This document shows positions 33,089 through 45,731 of a DNA stretch of 64,000 nt, piece after piece. The notes under the pieces were generated by a model, which was not told where the DNA came from, ran no database searches, and saw only the letters and a list, made by a program, of their open reading frames with translations. Source of the stretch: Kwoniella bestiolae CBS 10118. Lineage: Eukaryota > Basidiomycota > Tremellomycetes > Tremellales > Cryptococcaceae. Within the stretch, counting starts at the first letter, position 1, and each line of letters starts with the position of its first letter. Both the position numbers and the translations under genes were made by a program. The DNA is taken from the NCBI RefSeq assembly GCF_000512585.2, contig NC_089242.1, positions 248,001-312,000 of the forward strand, given 5' to 3'.

Positions 33089-34232
33089 GGTGAGTACGAT
33101 GGCAGTGGGAAGTCTAGGTGACTTTGGGAGGGAGTTGGGTGATGGCTGATGTGTTGTTCTCAGTGAGTGAGGTGATATCGGCCGAAGTATTGGTAAATGA
33201 GATATCGATGAGCGGCAAAGAGGTAGAAGTGAAGCGATCTATAATCTATTATGTCTATATCTATATTCTAAAGGTGGTGGTATGGTATATATAACGAGTG
33301 GTTCGGTCCTTTTAGAGTTGATGTCGTCGGTTGACAACTCAAAGGTAGTTTACTGGGTCGTACGATAGATTCCAGCAATCCAAAGCCAGAAAGCGTGCGG
33401 TACCGTTGTTATGTTTCGTTGTTGACCAGGTAAAAGCCACACTGGTTATCTCCTTCGTTTAGGTGATATCGGTCTACGTATGAAAGAATGTAATGTAATG
33501 AGAATAGAAAGAGAGTGTCCACTCTAATGTATATTTATACTGCTGCCTACGAATCTATGCAAAGCCCAACACCCAAAAATGTCCATCTACAACTAAGCTG
33601 TAACCCTCAATCTCAATGTCCATTTCCCTTGTTGTCGACCACTACTCTGAAATTTGTTCGCAGCGATACGAGTGGTACGAGTGGTACGATAATTGATTTG
33701 ATTGTTTACACTAAAAACACCCTGAGATGAGGGGTAACTCACGTGGCACTTAGCAAGCGGCGGCCTGTGAGCAAGCAAAGAAAAGGGACAACGTAATCCC
33801 GGATGTCTCCGAGTTATAAACACACTAAAAAAATGAATAATTGATGATGTGATGCACCCGACGAGTCTTTGGTCAAGTGGCACTGACTGATATGATGTAT
33901 TCACTGTGTACTGTGTATCTACCGGAGATCTATGGGATGATAAGGATACCGTATCAGCAGCATCCCACTGACAGCTGAGCAATCCGTCTTCTACCGACTC
34001 GGATTCGGACGGTCTAGTGTCTAGTCGTACTTACAGGTCAAAAGCAGAACATCTCTCGCGTCGCTTGATCCATGGTATGCAACGCATGCTCTATCTGACC
34101 ATACAACGAGGCTACTTGGAATATGAACGACCAGCACTCGATAAAATAGCATACATCAAACCATATCATATACACAATACAACCCCACTTCCATACACAC
34201 GATCCAACGCGCACATATCTACCGATAGCCAC
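33089..34232. other. Intergenic region, ERG3 promoter and VPS17 3' flank
   Basis: About 1.1 kb without a supported gene. The ERG3-proximal part carries candidate sterol regulatory elements. A short tandem GAGTGGTAC-type repeat is at about 33668-33690. Confidence 0.45.
33134..33176 (-). promoter_or_regulatory. Two candidate sterol regulatory elements upstream of ERG3
   Basis: On the minus strand 33134-33143 reads ATCACCCAAC and 33167-33176 reads ATCACCTCAC. Each differs by one base from the SREBP consensus ATCACCCCAC. They sit within 90 bases of the ERG3 start and share its orientation. Cryptococcus Sre1 is known to control ERG3, which makes the sites plausible; binding is inferred. Confidence 0.4.
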
Positions 34233-37167
34233 CTAAAAACCCCCAGCTAACATCCTAGCAGCCTGCCTCTCGTCCAACCGCCTACTACCCTGTCTGCCCA
34301 TCGTCGCTGGCCCTCCAGATCCGGGCGTATGGGGTCTACCATGGTGAGGTAACATCATACTTTGGCTCATCGTCCCTGCTCCGTTGTTCATACCCATAAC
34401 TCCCGAATTCAACGGATCAGGTCCAGGTACTGGTCCAGCGGACTGCGGTCCAGGCGGAGGTAAAAACATAGATTGAGTACCGTTCATGTGGTTGTACCCC
34501 TGACCTGCTGGTGGGGGCGGTCGTGTAGGATATCCCCTAAATACGGGCGCGTATCCCTGTTGAGGGTATGGCTGGTTCTGTTGCGGGAAACCAGCTTGCT
34601 GTTGAGGAGGTAGAATCCCTTGCTGTGGTTGTTGATTCTGCGCATAGGATGGTCCTTGCGGTGCGAATTGAGGGTATGCAGGTTGACCTCTAGGTGATTG
34701 TGATTGTTGGTTGTACGAAGCTTGAAGACCTGGATGAGGTGGATGAGGTAGACCAGAAGGAGGCTGAGGCTGACGTGTTGGACCAGGTGGGTTGGGTGGG
34801 ACCGGTGCGAAGCCCTGAGACATGTGGGCCATGGGAGGTTGAACCTGTGGTTGAGACTGAGGTTGAAGTTGAGGTGGTCTTCTAGCTTGAGGTGTGACTT
34901 GCGGAGGTAAACCGATGTTACCTTGTTTAGGTGTCCCTCCAGCGACTTTAGATGTTGAAGCGGGGACCGGAGCGGAAGTCCCGATCTTGTTCAAGTCAGG
35001 CTTCAACGCTTCCAGTTCTCTTAGATGTTGTTTATGGTACATCACACTCATCCTTGCTGCTTCTAGTAATGCGACGGCGACGTCCTCGTGGGCGTGACGG
35101 GAGTGAGTGCGGATCGATAGATGGAGGTTCTGGGAGATGGCGTTGAGTCGGTTGGAGAGGGACGTCTCGAGCGTGTTGGCCTATACCATTTGGCGATTAA
35201 TCAGTTCACCGTTTCTCCTGTCGTACCATATGATGTGTGTATCTTGTGGGATATGACTTGACAGCACTCACCTCTTCCATCTCGTGCAACGCATCATCGA
35301 CCTTCACGGGGTCGATCTTCGAACTGCCTTTTAGCCTTTCTACGTTCCTTCGCTTGTTGATAGCTGATTTGGTAGCGGTTTGAGAATCCTCCAGGAGGGT
35401 GGTACGTTGCAACAGCGCATCCTGTTTTCAATGTCAGCGCCCTGTGCTACCAACCAGTAAAGGAGCTATACGCTAGCGACATTTGTGTATTGGATTTGAT
35501 GTACATACCTTCGCAGCTCTAGCATTCAAAGCTTGATATCCTAATGAATCGCTCAAAATCACGTTCTCCGAAGCCGCCTAGAGATGATCGATCATATGAT
35601 CAGTGAACAATTCTTCAGATCACTTGTGCACATGCGTTCATCACCCACCTGAGCTCCTATCATCCCAGAAAGGTGTTCCCAAGTCCTCCCAACCTTTCTC
35701 TCAGCAGCAGCGAGCTGAGGATCCGATTCGACCGTAGACAGAGATATAAGCTTGGCTCCTACATCCGCGTTGGATACGGCGTAGGCTACTCGAGGACACA
35801 GAACACAATCATTAGCTATAAGAACTCAGTCAAGTTGGGCACAGTCGATGCGATGTGGGATCTAGCGCACCTCTCCTGGCCTTTCCAATCCCATTAATAG
35901 CAGTAGCAGCTGCGCCCCACCTCTCTTCCAGCTTGTCCAAAGCGTTCTTAGCACTTTGCAGCTCATCATCCTCATCCAACGGTCCTCTTCTGACTACTTT
36001 TGATAACGCTGCTGAAAATACACCTGTGGCTGCTGAGGCGGCTGATGATTTCCTTGCCGAGGGGGGAGGGACGGGTGTGTACTGTGTGAAGATATGCACT
36101 CAGCATCTGGTCGATACCCAACATAGTAATAACAAACAGAGTGGGTATGGTTGAACGTGAGGTACATATCATACAGGAGATAATTTGAGAGATTGTTGGC
36201 AGAGGAGCACACACTCACACCAAAATCAGATTCGATGAACGATCTCAACTCGTCATCCTTCATCAATACTGGATCTTCGCATATCCTCGTGAACCACCTT
36301 TGCAGTGCAATCCTCACTAATCGGTCGTCTGATCATAGCCCAAAAACCAAAATGTATCAGCTACGACCGAACATAGGAATCTGCGTAGATACGTAGCTGA
36401 TTGATGGGCACTCACCTTCTTCATCCGTCACGGCTGATGTGGAAGGTAATGGCAAAGCGGGTATGATAGCTGTATCGTGATTCATCACGTCAGTACGTCT
36501 GCATATCCATTTGAGTCAAATCAAGGAATGGAAGGGATATGCAGGAACTTCTCGATTTCAGAGAGATGTACTGGATCAGATTGACCATGGTGAGAGGATC
36601 CAACTCACTCTGAGGACAACACAACTGAGCCTGTTCCGCAAACCTCTGAAACTCGACGTAGCTCCTCTGCATATTCCTGTACAAGGATGTCCGGAAGTTG
36701 GGCAGGTTGGTCTGTTCGTGATCAATCCGAGAATCAGCACTGTCTTTCGAATGATCTATCTAGCATCACACTCCGGACCATGACGATCAGAATAATGATG
36801 GATCGAGAAGAAAGACACATACACTAGCATCGAACCTAATCAACAAATCCTTCCTATTCCTCTCCAGCCCTCCTATCCTAACTCTCAAGAACAGACCCGG
36901 CGGCTCACGTTCACGTTCCCTCTTGGTCTCTCCTGAAGGCATGGTACTGGATGGACCATCTGTCGAAGTAGAGGAGGGAGGGGGCGAAACGAGTCCTAAG
37001 CCAGGTGCACCGAATACTTTGGGTTCCCTCGAGTAATCTCCTGATGCTGAGGTTGACGAACTTTCGTGGGAAGGAGAGAGTATCTGATTTGAATAGTTGG
37101 ATGAGGTGGGGGTAGGCGTGTCTGACCATGAGGGGTTGATGTTGTGCGGTGAGAGGGGGTCGTCCAT
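34233..37167 (-). CDS. VPS17: Vps17-like sorting nexin (PX and BAR domains)
   Basis: Vps17 pairs with Vps5 in the membrane-bending half of retromer, returning receptors from endosomes. After a Ser/Pro-rich N-terminus the PX domain begins PPGLFLRVRIGGLERNRKDLLIRFDAS and continues NLPNFRTSLYRNMQRSYVEFQRF, typical of the Vps17 branch. A helical BAR-type region follows (LRSFIESDFG, LDKLEERWGAAATAINGI, RTTLLEDSQTATKS), spread over several exons. The C-terminal 270 residues are Gln/Pro-rich (PQQQAGFPQQNQPYPQQ) and disordered, which is an extension beyond the usual yeast protein. About nine exons. The start is the ATG at 37167. Confidence 0.85.
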
Positions 37168-37661
37168 CGTGTGATTGTGTGCGATGTATGTATGGTGCGA
37201 TGATATGAGTGAGCCAAAGAGGTGTATCCTCTTGGATGATAGGATGTGATAGTAGAGTGTGTCAGAATAGTATGTGAAGATGAGGAAGATATAACAGGAT
37301 AAAGGAGATGAACGATGAATGATTCAACGAATGAAAGATATGAGTGACGCACTGACTCATTCCCGGTTAAATCGTAATCCACCAATTCACCAACTTACTC
37401 TGCGTGCATTCGAACAATAACGACAAGGACAATGACAGTGACACATCGCCATGTATATGCGTACAATGTGTTAGGCGATGATCAGTGGGAGCTCGATGTT
37501 GATATGCATGCATCTGCAAGACATCGCGCTGATAACCTAGACCATCGCACGTGAATAACCAGCAACATCCAGCCAAACAGTGCTGATATCTACTTCAGTT
37601 AACGAATAATCACACAATGCATGAGCCCCCTCGCAAGCGCATACCAAATCTATCAACCAGC
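37168..37661. other. Intergenic region upstream of VPS17
   Basis: About 490 bases with no supported gene; it should hold the VPS17 promoter and the eIF3m 3' flank. Confidence 0.45.
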
Positions 37662-39554
37662 CTAAGCAGCAACCACCTCCTCACCCTGTTGTTGTTGTGT
37701 CTGTTGTCCCCCCTCCTGTCCCTGCTCCTCCCCCCTCTGTCTGTTATCTCTCTTCCCACCTCCACGTCTCTTATCGTTAGGTCCACCGGAAGATAAAGGC
37801 TGTTCGGCCAATTTCTGAGCTTCCTCAACTACGATTCTCGCCTCGTTGACAGATACTTTCCATTCGTTCAATCGCTTTTCCAACAATTTCCATTCGTCAG
37901 ATCCGAATCGCTTGGTACTTGAGGAGAGGGTAGAGATGGATTGGATTTTGATTAGAGAGAGGGGTTGGGAGATCCTGGCAGAGAGGAGTTTGGATCGGAC
38001 CGCTGTGGTGTGTCGAAGAATGAGATTAGTATACCATATCAAGCATTGAGGTAGAATTTGATCAATAGGAATTTTCTGGCATTACAGAAGAGTGATTCTG
38101 TTGTCCACTCAACTCACCATCAATGACCACAGCTTCGACTTCGGACTCATCAATACTCAATGCCTTGGCGATAGGTGCGTATTCAAGTTGTCGAGTTTCA
38201 GACCTAGCGGCGAGAGAAAGCAAAGCTACGAGTCTGAGCTTTCGTACGACCGAGTCAGTTGTGAAGCCGGTGATACCTAGATTCCAGAATAGGTATTAGC
38301 ATTTATTTGACCCGACACCAGAAACAGGGAGCAATGAACGAACAGAGCTTCCCAGGATAAGTGTAGTTGAATGGTAGAAAAGGGATAACTCACCAGCACC
38401 CTCAACCCAAGCGGCATTACTCTTAGCCCACTCCTGCCCTTTCTTAACATTCTCAACCTCATCCCCCTCGAACAATTCCACCACGCTCTTAGCACCCCCG
38501 AGGTTCTCCTTGACACCTTGAACTCGCAGTATATCGTCCAACTCGAACTTATCGCTTGTAGCGAGATTCACCGCAATGGCCTTCTCGACGATCTTGGTGT
38601 CGACACTCTCCTTAAGGGCGATTATCAGAACTTCCAGTGCTTTGTGCAAATCTGATGAGGTCAGGTATAATTGGGAGAGGGATAAGAGGAAATCGACCTT
38701 CTCCTTTGATGAGATGGTCCATTGTGATATCGATTTGGACAGGACTTCGGGGGAAATTGGTAAGACCGAGAGATCAGAGGAGGTTGAGAGGAGGGATAAG
38801 AGGGATAAGAGGACGACGGGTCGGAGAGGCGATGAGGAGGGGAGGTAGTTGTATGTGTTATTGAGGCTTTGTTGATGCGATAGCAATCAGTATCATTCTA
38901 TTAATAGTGATTTGCAGTCACGGTGCCGTTCCGTGGTGTTATGCAGGATATTGTAGCTTGTCTCAGGAGGAAGATATGGGCAAGAGTCGACTCACATTCT
39001 AGAAGCTACATCAACCCTACTTTGTTTCCCACTGCTCTCACCACCCTTCTTAACAGCTTCGACGACGTTCTTAACCGCTGTAGAGTACTCCTCAGACGAA
39101 GGTTCAAAAGTTGTTGAGAGGGTGTATTGTAAAAGCAGATGAGAGTTCTCGACATCTACAATAAATCCCATCAGCTATTTCATCCCCCTTGATAGTCTCT
39201 GGGCTCATAACAGCGGATTTGAATGAGAGGTGAAAGACCACTTACCAGACTCCTTCAACCCATCCAAAGCACCTTTCAACTCCCCCACTTTCCCTACCAG
39301 GCTCTTAACGATCTCCCTCTTTTGTTCGACAGCTACATCCTCTTCGGTCACCTGGTTCTCATATGATCCTACAAACTCCCTGTATGATGCCTGATCAGAG
39401 TTTGGCAATGATCTAGCGAGGTGAGAGGCAAGTTCGATGACCTGTGAGATGATTACACATGTATCAGCTTCGGTCCATTCCTATTTGCAGTACTACTAAG
39501 ACTTACCTGTTGGCGGAATGGTAATTCCGGTGCGATGGGTACACAATCTGCCAT
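37662..39554 (-). CDS. Eukaryotic translation initiation factor 3 subunit M
   Basis: eIF3m is a PCI-domain subunit of eIF3, which organises the 43S initiation complex. The first exon is MADCVPIAPELPFRQQ, followed by VIELASHLARSL. The middle is helical (SLSQLYLTSSDLHKALEVLI). The PCI domain's winged helix is seen in VVRKLRLVALLSLAARSETRQL.., YAPIAKALSIDESEVEAVVIDG and AVRSKLLSARISQ. The C-terminus is a charged Gly/Gln-rich tail (QQTQQQQGEEVVAA). Around 450 residues, six or so exons. It is divergent from prefoldin 2. Confidence 0.88.
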
Positions 39555-39944
39555 TTTGTTCGAATACTTCTATGAGACTGTTATCCGTCTCTTTTGATGA
39601 TATATATTGGGGGTATATGAAGTATCTATCTCTATGTCTATCGATATCAACGAGAACAACGAAATGAAACGATGAACAAAAAGTCAAAAACCAAGGTTGA
39701 ATTTACAATGAGCCAAAATGTGCCACTTGAGGGGAAATACCGATAATTGCCGCTGAGAGGGATGCGGGGCCACATTGTACATTGATCTCAAAAGGGTTCG
39801 AGAGCGAAGATGGGAGAATGAAAGTGCTTTGATAACATATATATATGTCCATCTCTACTGGTTAATCAAAGCAAGACATCCTCTATCACACCACACTCAC
39901 GGAACAACAGACAACAGCCCGAGAAAAGAAGAAATCCAGTCGAA
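39555..39944. promoter_or_regulatory. Divergent promoter of eIF3m and prefoldin 2
   Basis: A 390-base gap between two divergent start codons. It includes a short ATATAT run near 39837-39847 about 100 bases before prefoldin 2. Confidence 0.45.
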
Positions 39945-40568
39945 ATGCCACCCAAAGCCACCAACCAAGCAGCCAAGAAACCCGACCCACAGGAAGTACC
40001 CATAATTTTCCAGAGGTATCGAACGGAATTGCAGAACCTCGCTCAGAAGATTGGTGAGATAGAGAGTGAGATGGAGGAGCATGCGTGGGTATCATCTCTT
40101 CCTATATTAGCTGTTCATCCCAAGTCAACGAACCCACATCAGGTATATCGACTCACAACAGCTGATCATTTTTGAGAAATCTCATAGATTGGTCTTATCA
40201 ACCCTTCGACCACTCACCAAATCCGACCCCGAACGAACATGCTATCGACTTATAGGCGGAACACTGGTGAAGAGAAATGTGGTGGATGTGGTACCGAGCT
40301 TGGAGACCAATTTCTCAGGTATAAAAGAGGTGTTGGAGAGTTTGGTGAAGAATTATAAGAATAGGGAGAACGAGTTTGAGCAGTGGAGAAATGAGATGGG
40401 TGTACAGGTGAGTTGGCTTCCCAAGATTCCTCAGGCTCAGGCTTTCAGCCTACTTCCCCATTGACTTATTGTATCTGCTACATGATTCGATTATCTGCGA
40501 TATTTCGGGGGAGCGGTATGGGCAACGCTGATATGTTTGATCTTTCCGCATGTAGATGCCCAAATAAG
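39945..40568 (+). CDS. Prefoldin subunit 2
   Basis: Prefoldin is a jellyfish-like hexamer that delivers actin and tubulin to the CCT chaperonin. The start MPPKATNQAAKKPDPQ is followed by the helix VPIIFQRYRTELQNLAQKIGE. The second exon gives HRLVLSTLRPL, then RTCYRLIGGTLVKRNVVDVVPSLE, the hallmark hairpin of beta-type prefoldins, and a second coiled-coil helix ending GVQ. The last exon is tiny: ATGCCCAAATAA after a TGTAG acceptor adds Met-Pro-Lys. About 130 residues, normal for the family. Confidence 0.92.
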
Positions 40569-41214
40569 CCTCTCAGCTACCCTTTTCTTCCCTTGTATAA
40601 TGAACACCAACCGATGTAAGAAACGAGACTCAACCATCATATTGTATAACCATGCATATATACCCAAATGCTAGAACAACCCTTCTCATCAGTAGCCTGA
40701 CAGCTCAACGTATCCGCTGGGAAAGAACGCAGCACTACATCGTGAGGCATGCTTTGACATGGACATAAATTCATATGATGCTTCTGCATAGCTATAGTAC
40801 AGTATATGAGGAAATTCAAACCTCTCACATTCCCTTCTCTTCGGCTCTTACTGCTCATACACTACTTTCTGATTCGTTTCCGCCCATTGCCCATCATCCC
40901 ATCTTACCCGTAGTAAGATTCAGGTGGAAGACTGAGATTAAAACGTCGAAGACAATAGGTTGAAAATGCGATGCGACAAGAGAGAGTGAGAGAGAGATTA
41001 GAGATGATGAGAAACACAGTGAAATGATGATTGGACTGTTGAAGTACTGTATACTGTATACTGTATATTTGAGTATTCGAGTGTGTGTCTGTGCATGTCT
41101 GAGTGCAGTAGTGGCATCATCACCACCTGGCATCGGCCATACACGAACACACCACTGATGACGTCCGTGCGTAAATGGTAGGGTATGATATTACACTCGT
41201 GCATACTTGCTCCA
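40569..41214. other. Convergent intergenic region
   Basis: About 650 bases between two stop codons. It holds a 7-base tandem repeat (TACTGTA, three copies) at about 41045-41066. I looked here for a hydrolase domain continuing the next gene and found none. Confidence 0.5.
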
Positions 41215-42607
41215 TCATGTGAAATACGTCAACCTGATATTCTCATAATTATACGTAGGATCCTCATGCGGCGAATGACTTATAACCCACAACTCCTTCC
41301 CCTCTCCTCGCTGCTGATCGCTTTTGACCCCGATTAAATGGGCATGATCAAGCGGAGTGATCCCTACATGAATGGCAGAATGGATGGTCCCGTTGGATGG
41401 GATCCTTACAGGCTCAATTGGCTTTGTATCTGACACAGATGGTGTCCAGAGGTGGAACAAGGATTGTTGGATGTTGTGCGGAGCGAGGAGGTAGATGGCT
41501 TTTCCATCTTTTGAGAACTATCAGAGCGCATTGGCATATCAGCTTAACCTAGCGGTGCAAGTATTGGTATAGGAGCAGATACCCACGATGATTCTTTTTG
41601 GGGAGAGGTCGAAATTGAGGGGTACTTCCCTTTGATCTCGGCCGGTGGATAGCCAGAGCTTGCGATCATCAGATAACCAGGCTATATGGTTGTTTGCCCC
41701 GAAGACAGGTGACGTTAGAGGGCCGTTGTGAGTTTGATACAGTAATTGTGAACTTGACCGAGAGCCTTGTAAGTTGAGTAGATATATCTATCATAATTGT
41801 GAGTCAGCTTGATTGTACTATACGGTAGATAGCAGGGGGACATACCAAGGATTTTGTATCATTACTTGCAGAGTATGTCAGATGGGTTCCATTGGTCGAT
41901 ACAGCCGCAATCAGCTATAAGAGAAGCATGTCCATCAGTACAAGATGATTATCGATCATGTGCTCCACTGACAAGATTATCGTGTTTCACTGATCTAGGT
42001 TCTCCTGCGACAATCCACTCGTCGCCCCGTTTGACCACATTGAGCAGGATCAACCCATTTCTCGAAGTCACCAAGGTCAACACTCCAGCTTGTACCGAAT
42101 AAACCAGTAGCTCCACTGCAGCGGTGAGAGATAACTTTCCGATACTAACCGGTGAAGTTGCGGAAGGTGGATAAGCAGGAGGATTGACCGTATAATTGAG
42201 CTCTTGAGTGGTCACTTCCCAGATATCTTGCTCTACCGTTGGAGATACGCTAAGGAACGTCTGATCATCCAAGAAAGAATACAGAGCGTTTGGGTTGGCA
42301 GAACCATGGTATGACGAAGGGACGGAATATTGAGCGTTGATCGCTAGAAGATGAAGCTCATGTTGTAATCTGAATCGTACGTCAGTCCTGACCTTCCGGT
42401 TCCTACAACCGGTTGAGAGAGTATGTTGGCTCACCTGTTCTTGACTCGAATGACAGCTGCATCTCCTGTAGGATTCAGAGCCCAGGTCTCTATCTCCTTC
42501 CCTCCGTCTGTTATGGCTTTTGAGATACTTGAGAAGGGAGATTGATGCGGTAGTGCTGAGGCTGCGATACAGAGCCCGAAGAGAGCTATCAATCTATTTG
42601 CTATCAT
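41215..42607 (-). CDS. Secreted beta-propeller protein resembling the N-terminal half of S9 dipeptidyl peptidases
   Basis: A signal peptide (MIANRLIALFGLCIAASALP) starts the protein. The body carries repeated propeller-like strands such as GKEIETWALNPTGDAAVIR, DIWEVTTQEL, GANNHIAWLSDDRKLWLS and SKDGKAIYLLAPHN, as found in the propeller of secreted S9 peptidases. It ends at NIRLTYFT after roughly 380 residues. The alpha/beta-hydrolase half with its GxSxGG serine motif is absent here and downstream. It may be a stand-alone propeller protein, a truncated peptidase, or a different propeller family. About five exons. The family call is by eye. Confidence 0.6.
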
Positions 42608-43471
42608 TTTCCCGCGTCAATCGGTTTCTACAGTATTGACAGCTTTTTCAGGTTCCAATTCATGCTTTACATCATGTCAATCGGATTGGACCTGCTCCTA
42701 GCTCAAAGAGGCCACCATCCACCAAGTTCAGTACAAAACGCAATGACGAATACCGAACACGCCTTTCGGATGCAGAGGACTGACCACCAATTGTGTGATT
42801 AGGGTTACTCATACCGTTCCGGAGTTGAATTTTCGGACTCGGACCTGATCGACATGACGCAATCACATCCGTACCGAGGAATCGCGTTGGATTTCGCATG
42901 ATTACGTGCGACCTTCTTTTGTTCCGGATGTGATGAGTTTGTCATGCATGGTGTCAATTGTTACGAGCTTGCTTGAATTTGCAAAGCAACTCGTGGATCG
43001 GAGACCGGTATCATATCATTCTCGCTAGAGAGTTAAGCGGGTCCGGAGTCCTTCCATTAAAGTCGAGCTTGGCTATGTATTACCCCCCCTCTATATGCTC
43101 TCGCACTTACCATGCCTTGGATCTGTGTGATCTTGCAGGGCTTGGAGATTAAGTAAGCCTCAGACTGTACAGATACATTGGACAGGACATTTCAATCACG
43201 AATCGGAGAGGTCATGGTCATCTCCTGGCTATGCGAAAGCTAGTTCTGTAACGGGTGTCAAGGACAACCGGTCATCACGGATGCACCAGGCTGTAGTGAG
43301 CACGTGGAAACGTGCAGCCCACACTTGATCAGTTGTCAAGAGACAGAAATGCGAAGCTATCATCTATGAGGTAATGCATCTAGTGAGATAACTGATGTAG
43401 GTAGGCATTATAAGAGATTATACGAAGTCAAAGCACAGAATCCGAGCATTAAGGAACTCCGTTCCGATCGT
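42608..43471. other. Intergenic region upstream of the beta-propeller gene
   Basis: About 860 bases with no supported gene; open frames here are short and motif-free. Confidence 0.45.
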
Positions 43472-45731
43472 CTAATGAGTAGGTGCTGGATCTGGAGCGG
43501 GTCCGTCTCTGGCGATTGCTACAGTCATAGCCTTCTTCTGTTTCTTTTCCTGGTTGGTGATGTACTCCTCAGACTCCTTGAGTGTCACATCGTCCGTGAG
43601 ACGGAGATTCTCAAGCACGAAGATAGCTACCAACAGACCGACAAACGACAGGCATGTTCCAGTAATGACCATAGCTCGCTGCACAAAAAAGGTTTAGCAA
43701 ATACTCTTCTGACTTCGCTGGAGGTGAAGGGATTGCACTATACTCACCTGAGCATCATCCTGAGCATGGGCAACTCCATCTCGCTGCCAGGTACCGACTT
43801 TCCACTTCGTAGCGTAGGTCAAGGGGTCCTTGTAAGCTGAAGCGGCGAGGGTAGCGTTGCCTTGGAGGTATTCTTCCAGTTTATCCGGAACGATGTTAGT
43901 CCACATGGCACCGGCGATGGCGGAGCCGATGGCCATGGCGACGTAGTAAATGGCGAGCCAACCGGCAGTGACGATGGCGAGGTGCTCGTGTGGAGCAGCG
44001 GCCTGAAGAAGTGCTTGGACGGGATAGGAGATGAAACCGGTTGAAGCGCCTGAGAGACAAGTTTAAACAGATGAGATGACATGATCATTCACTTGGATAG
44101 TCAGAGGATTCTGCTCACCTCGTAATACCTGAATGACCGCCAGTTCACCCTGCGAGCTGTGACTCGTCCTGTATCGCAGCATCAAACCGGTCGCGAGGGT
44201 CTGAAGCGCCAAGCCGAAGATGATGATAGGTTTGAGGAATCTGAACCTTCGAGCGATCAAGGCACCCATAACGGCGGTGACCCATCCACCAATTGAAGGG
44301 AAGTTGGTGATCCGAGTAGCAGAGAGTTGAGACTGATTGGCGGCGACTTGGATATAGGTGTAGAGGTAAGTGCCGACGCATCGACCGGCAAGGGGATAGA
44401 TCAATGCAATGAGACAACAACCGACAATGGTCCTTCGCTTCATCAGAGCGAAGGGGACCATAGGGATAGGGGCAAACCACCTCTCCCATACGGCAAATCC
44501 AATCGTTAGAAGTACACCGACCACGAGCTGTGCGATGGTATGGGCATCGCTCCATTTATTGAACTTTGAGTTGGCCAAGGTGAGGGTGACCAAGAACAGA
44601 CCAATACCAGCAACAAAGAGTGCCAGACCAATCACGTCAAGCTTCCAGAAGAAATCTTTGGCATCGATCCAGAATCGCTCGCGGAGTGGGAGTCGGGCGG
44701 CTCGCTCTCGTTTGATCACCTTGAGGTCTTGTCGGATAGCCTTTTCGGGACGAGTGCCGATCCACAATGTGGCGAGAATGGGGAGGATGATGGGAGGAAT
44801 GAGGATGCAGAACATGGCTGATCGTCGTTATCAGTACTCCGAGCTAACCTGGGGTAGCAGAAGAGAGAGTTAAGAAAGATAACCCACCAATTCCCCATCT
44901 CCAGGAGTTGAACTCCGACCCATAGCCCAACATCGATTTGGCTACATCTGCACCCAAGACCGAGTTGAAGACCTGGGGCACGGCGGGGGCAACATGCCAC
45001 CAATCTGGATTTGGGTCAGCGCACGCACGGGATACCATGCAAGGCAATCGACTGCAACTCACATCGGTTTCTCAAGGAGGAAATATCGGAAATGATGATA
45101 TTGTGGAGCATAAAGATGCCGGCGATACCCAGTGTGTGAATCGAGCTACCAGCCGAGAATTGGACGATTCCGTTTGCCGAAGCCATGAGGGCTTGACCGA
45201 CAACGTAGAAAATAAGGCAGGCTGCCTCAGCGTATATTCGACCGAAGTAATCAGCGCATTTAGCGATGGGTGTGGGAGCCATGGCGGAGAAGATGGAGGA
45301 TACGACGGATACTGAGGCTTGGAGAGAATGGAGCTTGAAACCTTTGGATACAGCGTAGTTGAGGTAGACGGTAGCAGTACTCTGGTCTGTACAAGCCTTA
45401 TCGTCAGTTAAGAGATCCCGATTAGAGATGAGGGGAAACGGCACTTACCCAAACTGAGACTGTACGCAGCAAACATGAAGAATGTGTATAAGATGATTCG
45501 CCATTTCAAGTTCATTTTCGCTTGCAATGCTTCCATCTCGATGACTCCCTTGGACTTGCTACCGAGACTGATGGGTTCCTTCTTGGCGATACCATCGCCA
45601 GCATCAGACTCATCCTTATCGTCATTATTGGATACCTTATCGTCGTGAGCTGTTGTATCCTCAGGTGACCGGATCGGAGGATTCCCTCCCAGCATTGGGA
45701 CAACATGCTTGTCGTCCGCTTGAGCTGACAT
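43472..45731 (-). CDS. Siderophore-iron transporter, MFS (Sit1/ARN type)
   Basis: Sit1/ARN carriers import ferric siderophores, including ones made by other microbes. The N-terminal 80 residues are hydrophilic (DDKDESDAGDG). The membrane part begins WRIILYTFFMFAAYSLSL with DQSTATVYLNY, the usual substrate-region opening. Family blocks include AKCADYFGRIYAEAACLIFYVVG, YWWHVAPAVPQVFN, SWRWGI, and the long cytosolic loop KVIKRERAARLPLRERFWIDAKDF. WERWFAPIPMVPFALMKRRTIVG follows, and near the end AIYYVAMAIGSAIAGAMWTNIVP precedes the large extracellular loop. About 600 residues and six exons, typical of the family. The C-terminal tail is Lys-rich. Confidence 0.92.

Noticed and set aside
33593..33982. 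129-codon minus frame between ERG3 and VPS17
   Set aside because: Irregular composition and no recognisable domain; considered chance.
40569..41214. Search for the missing hydrolase half of the beta-propeller gene
   Set aside because: No GxSxGG motif or suitable exon on the minus strand in this stretch.
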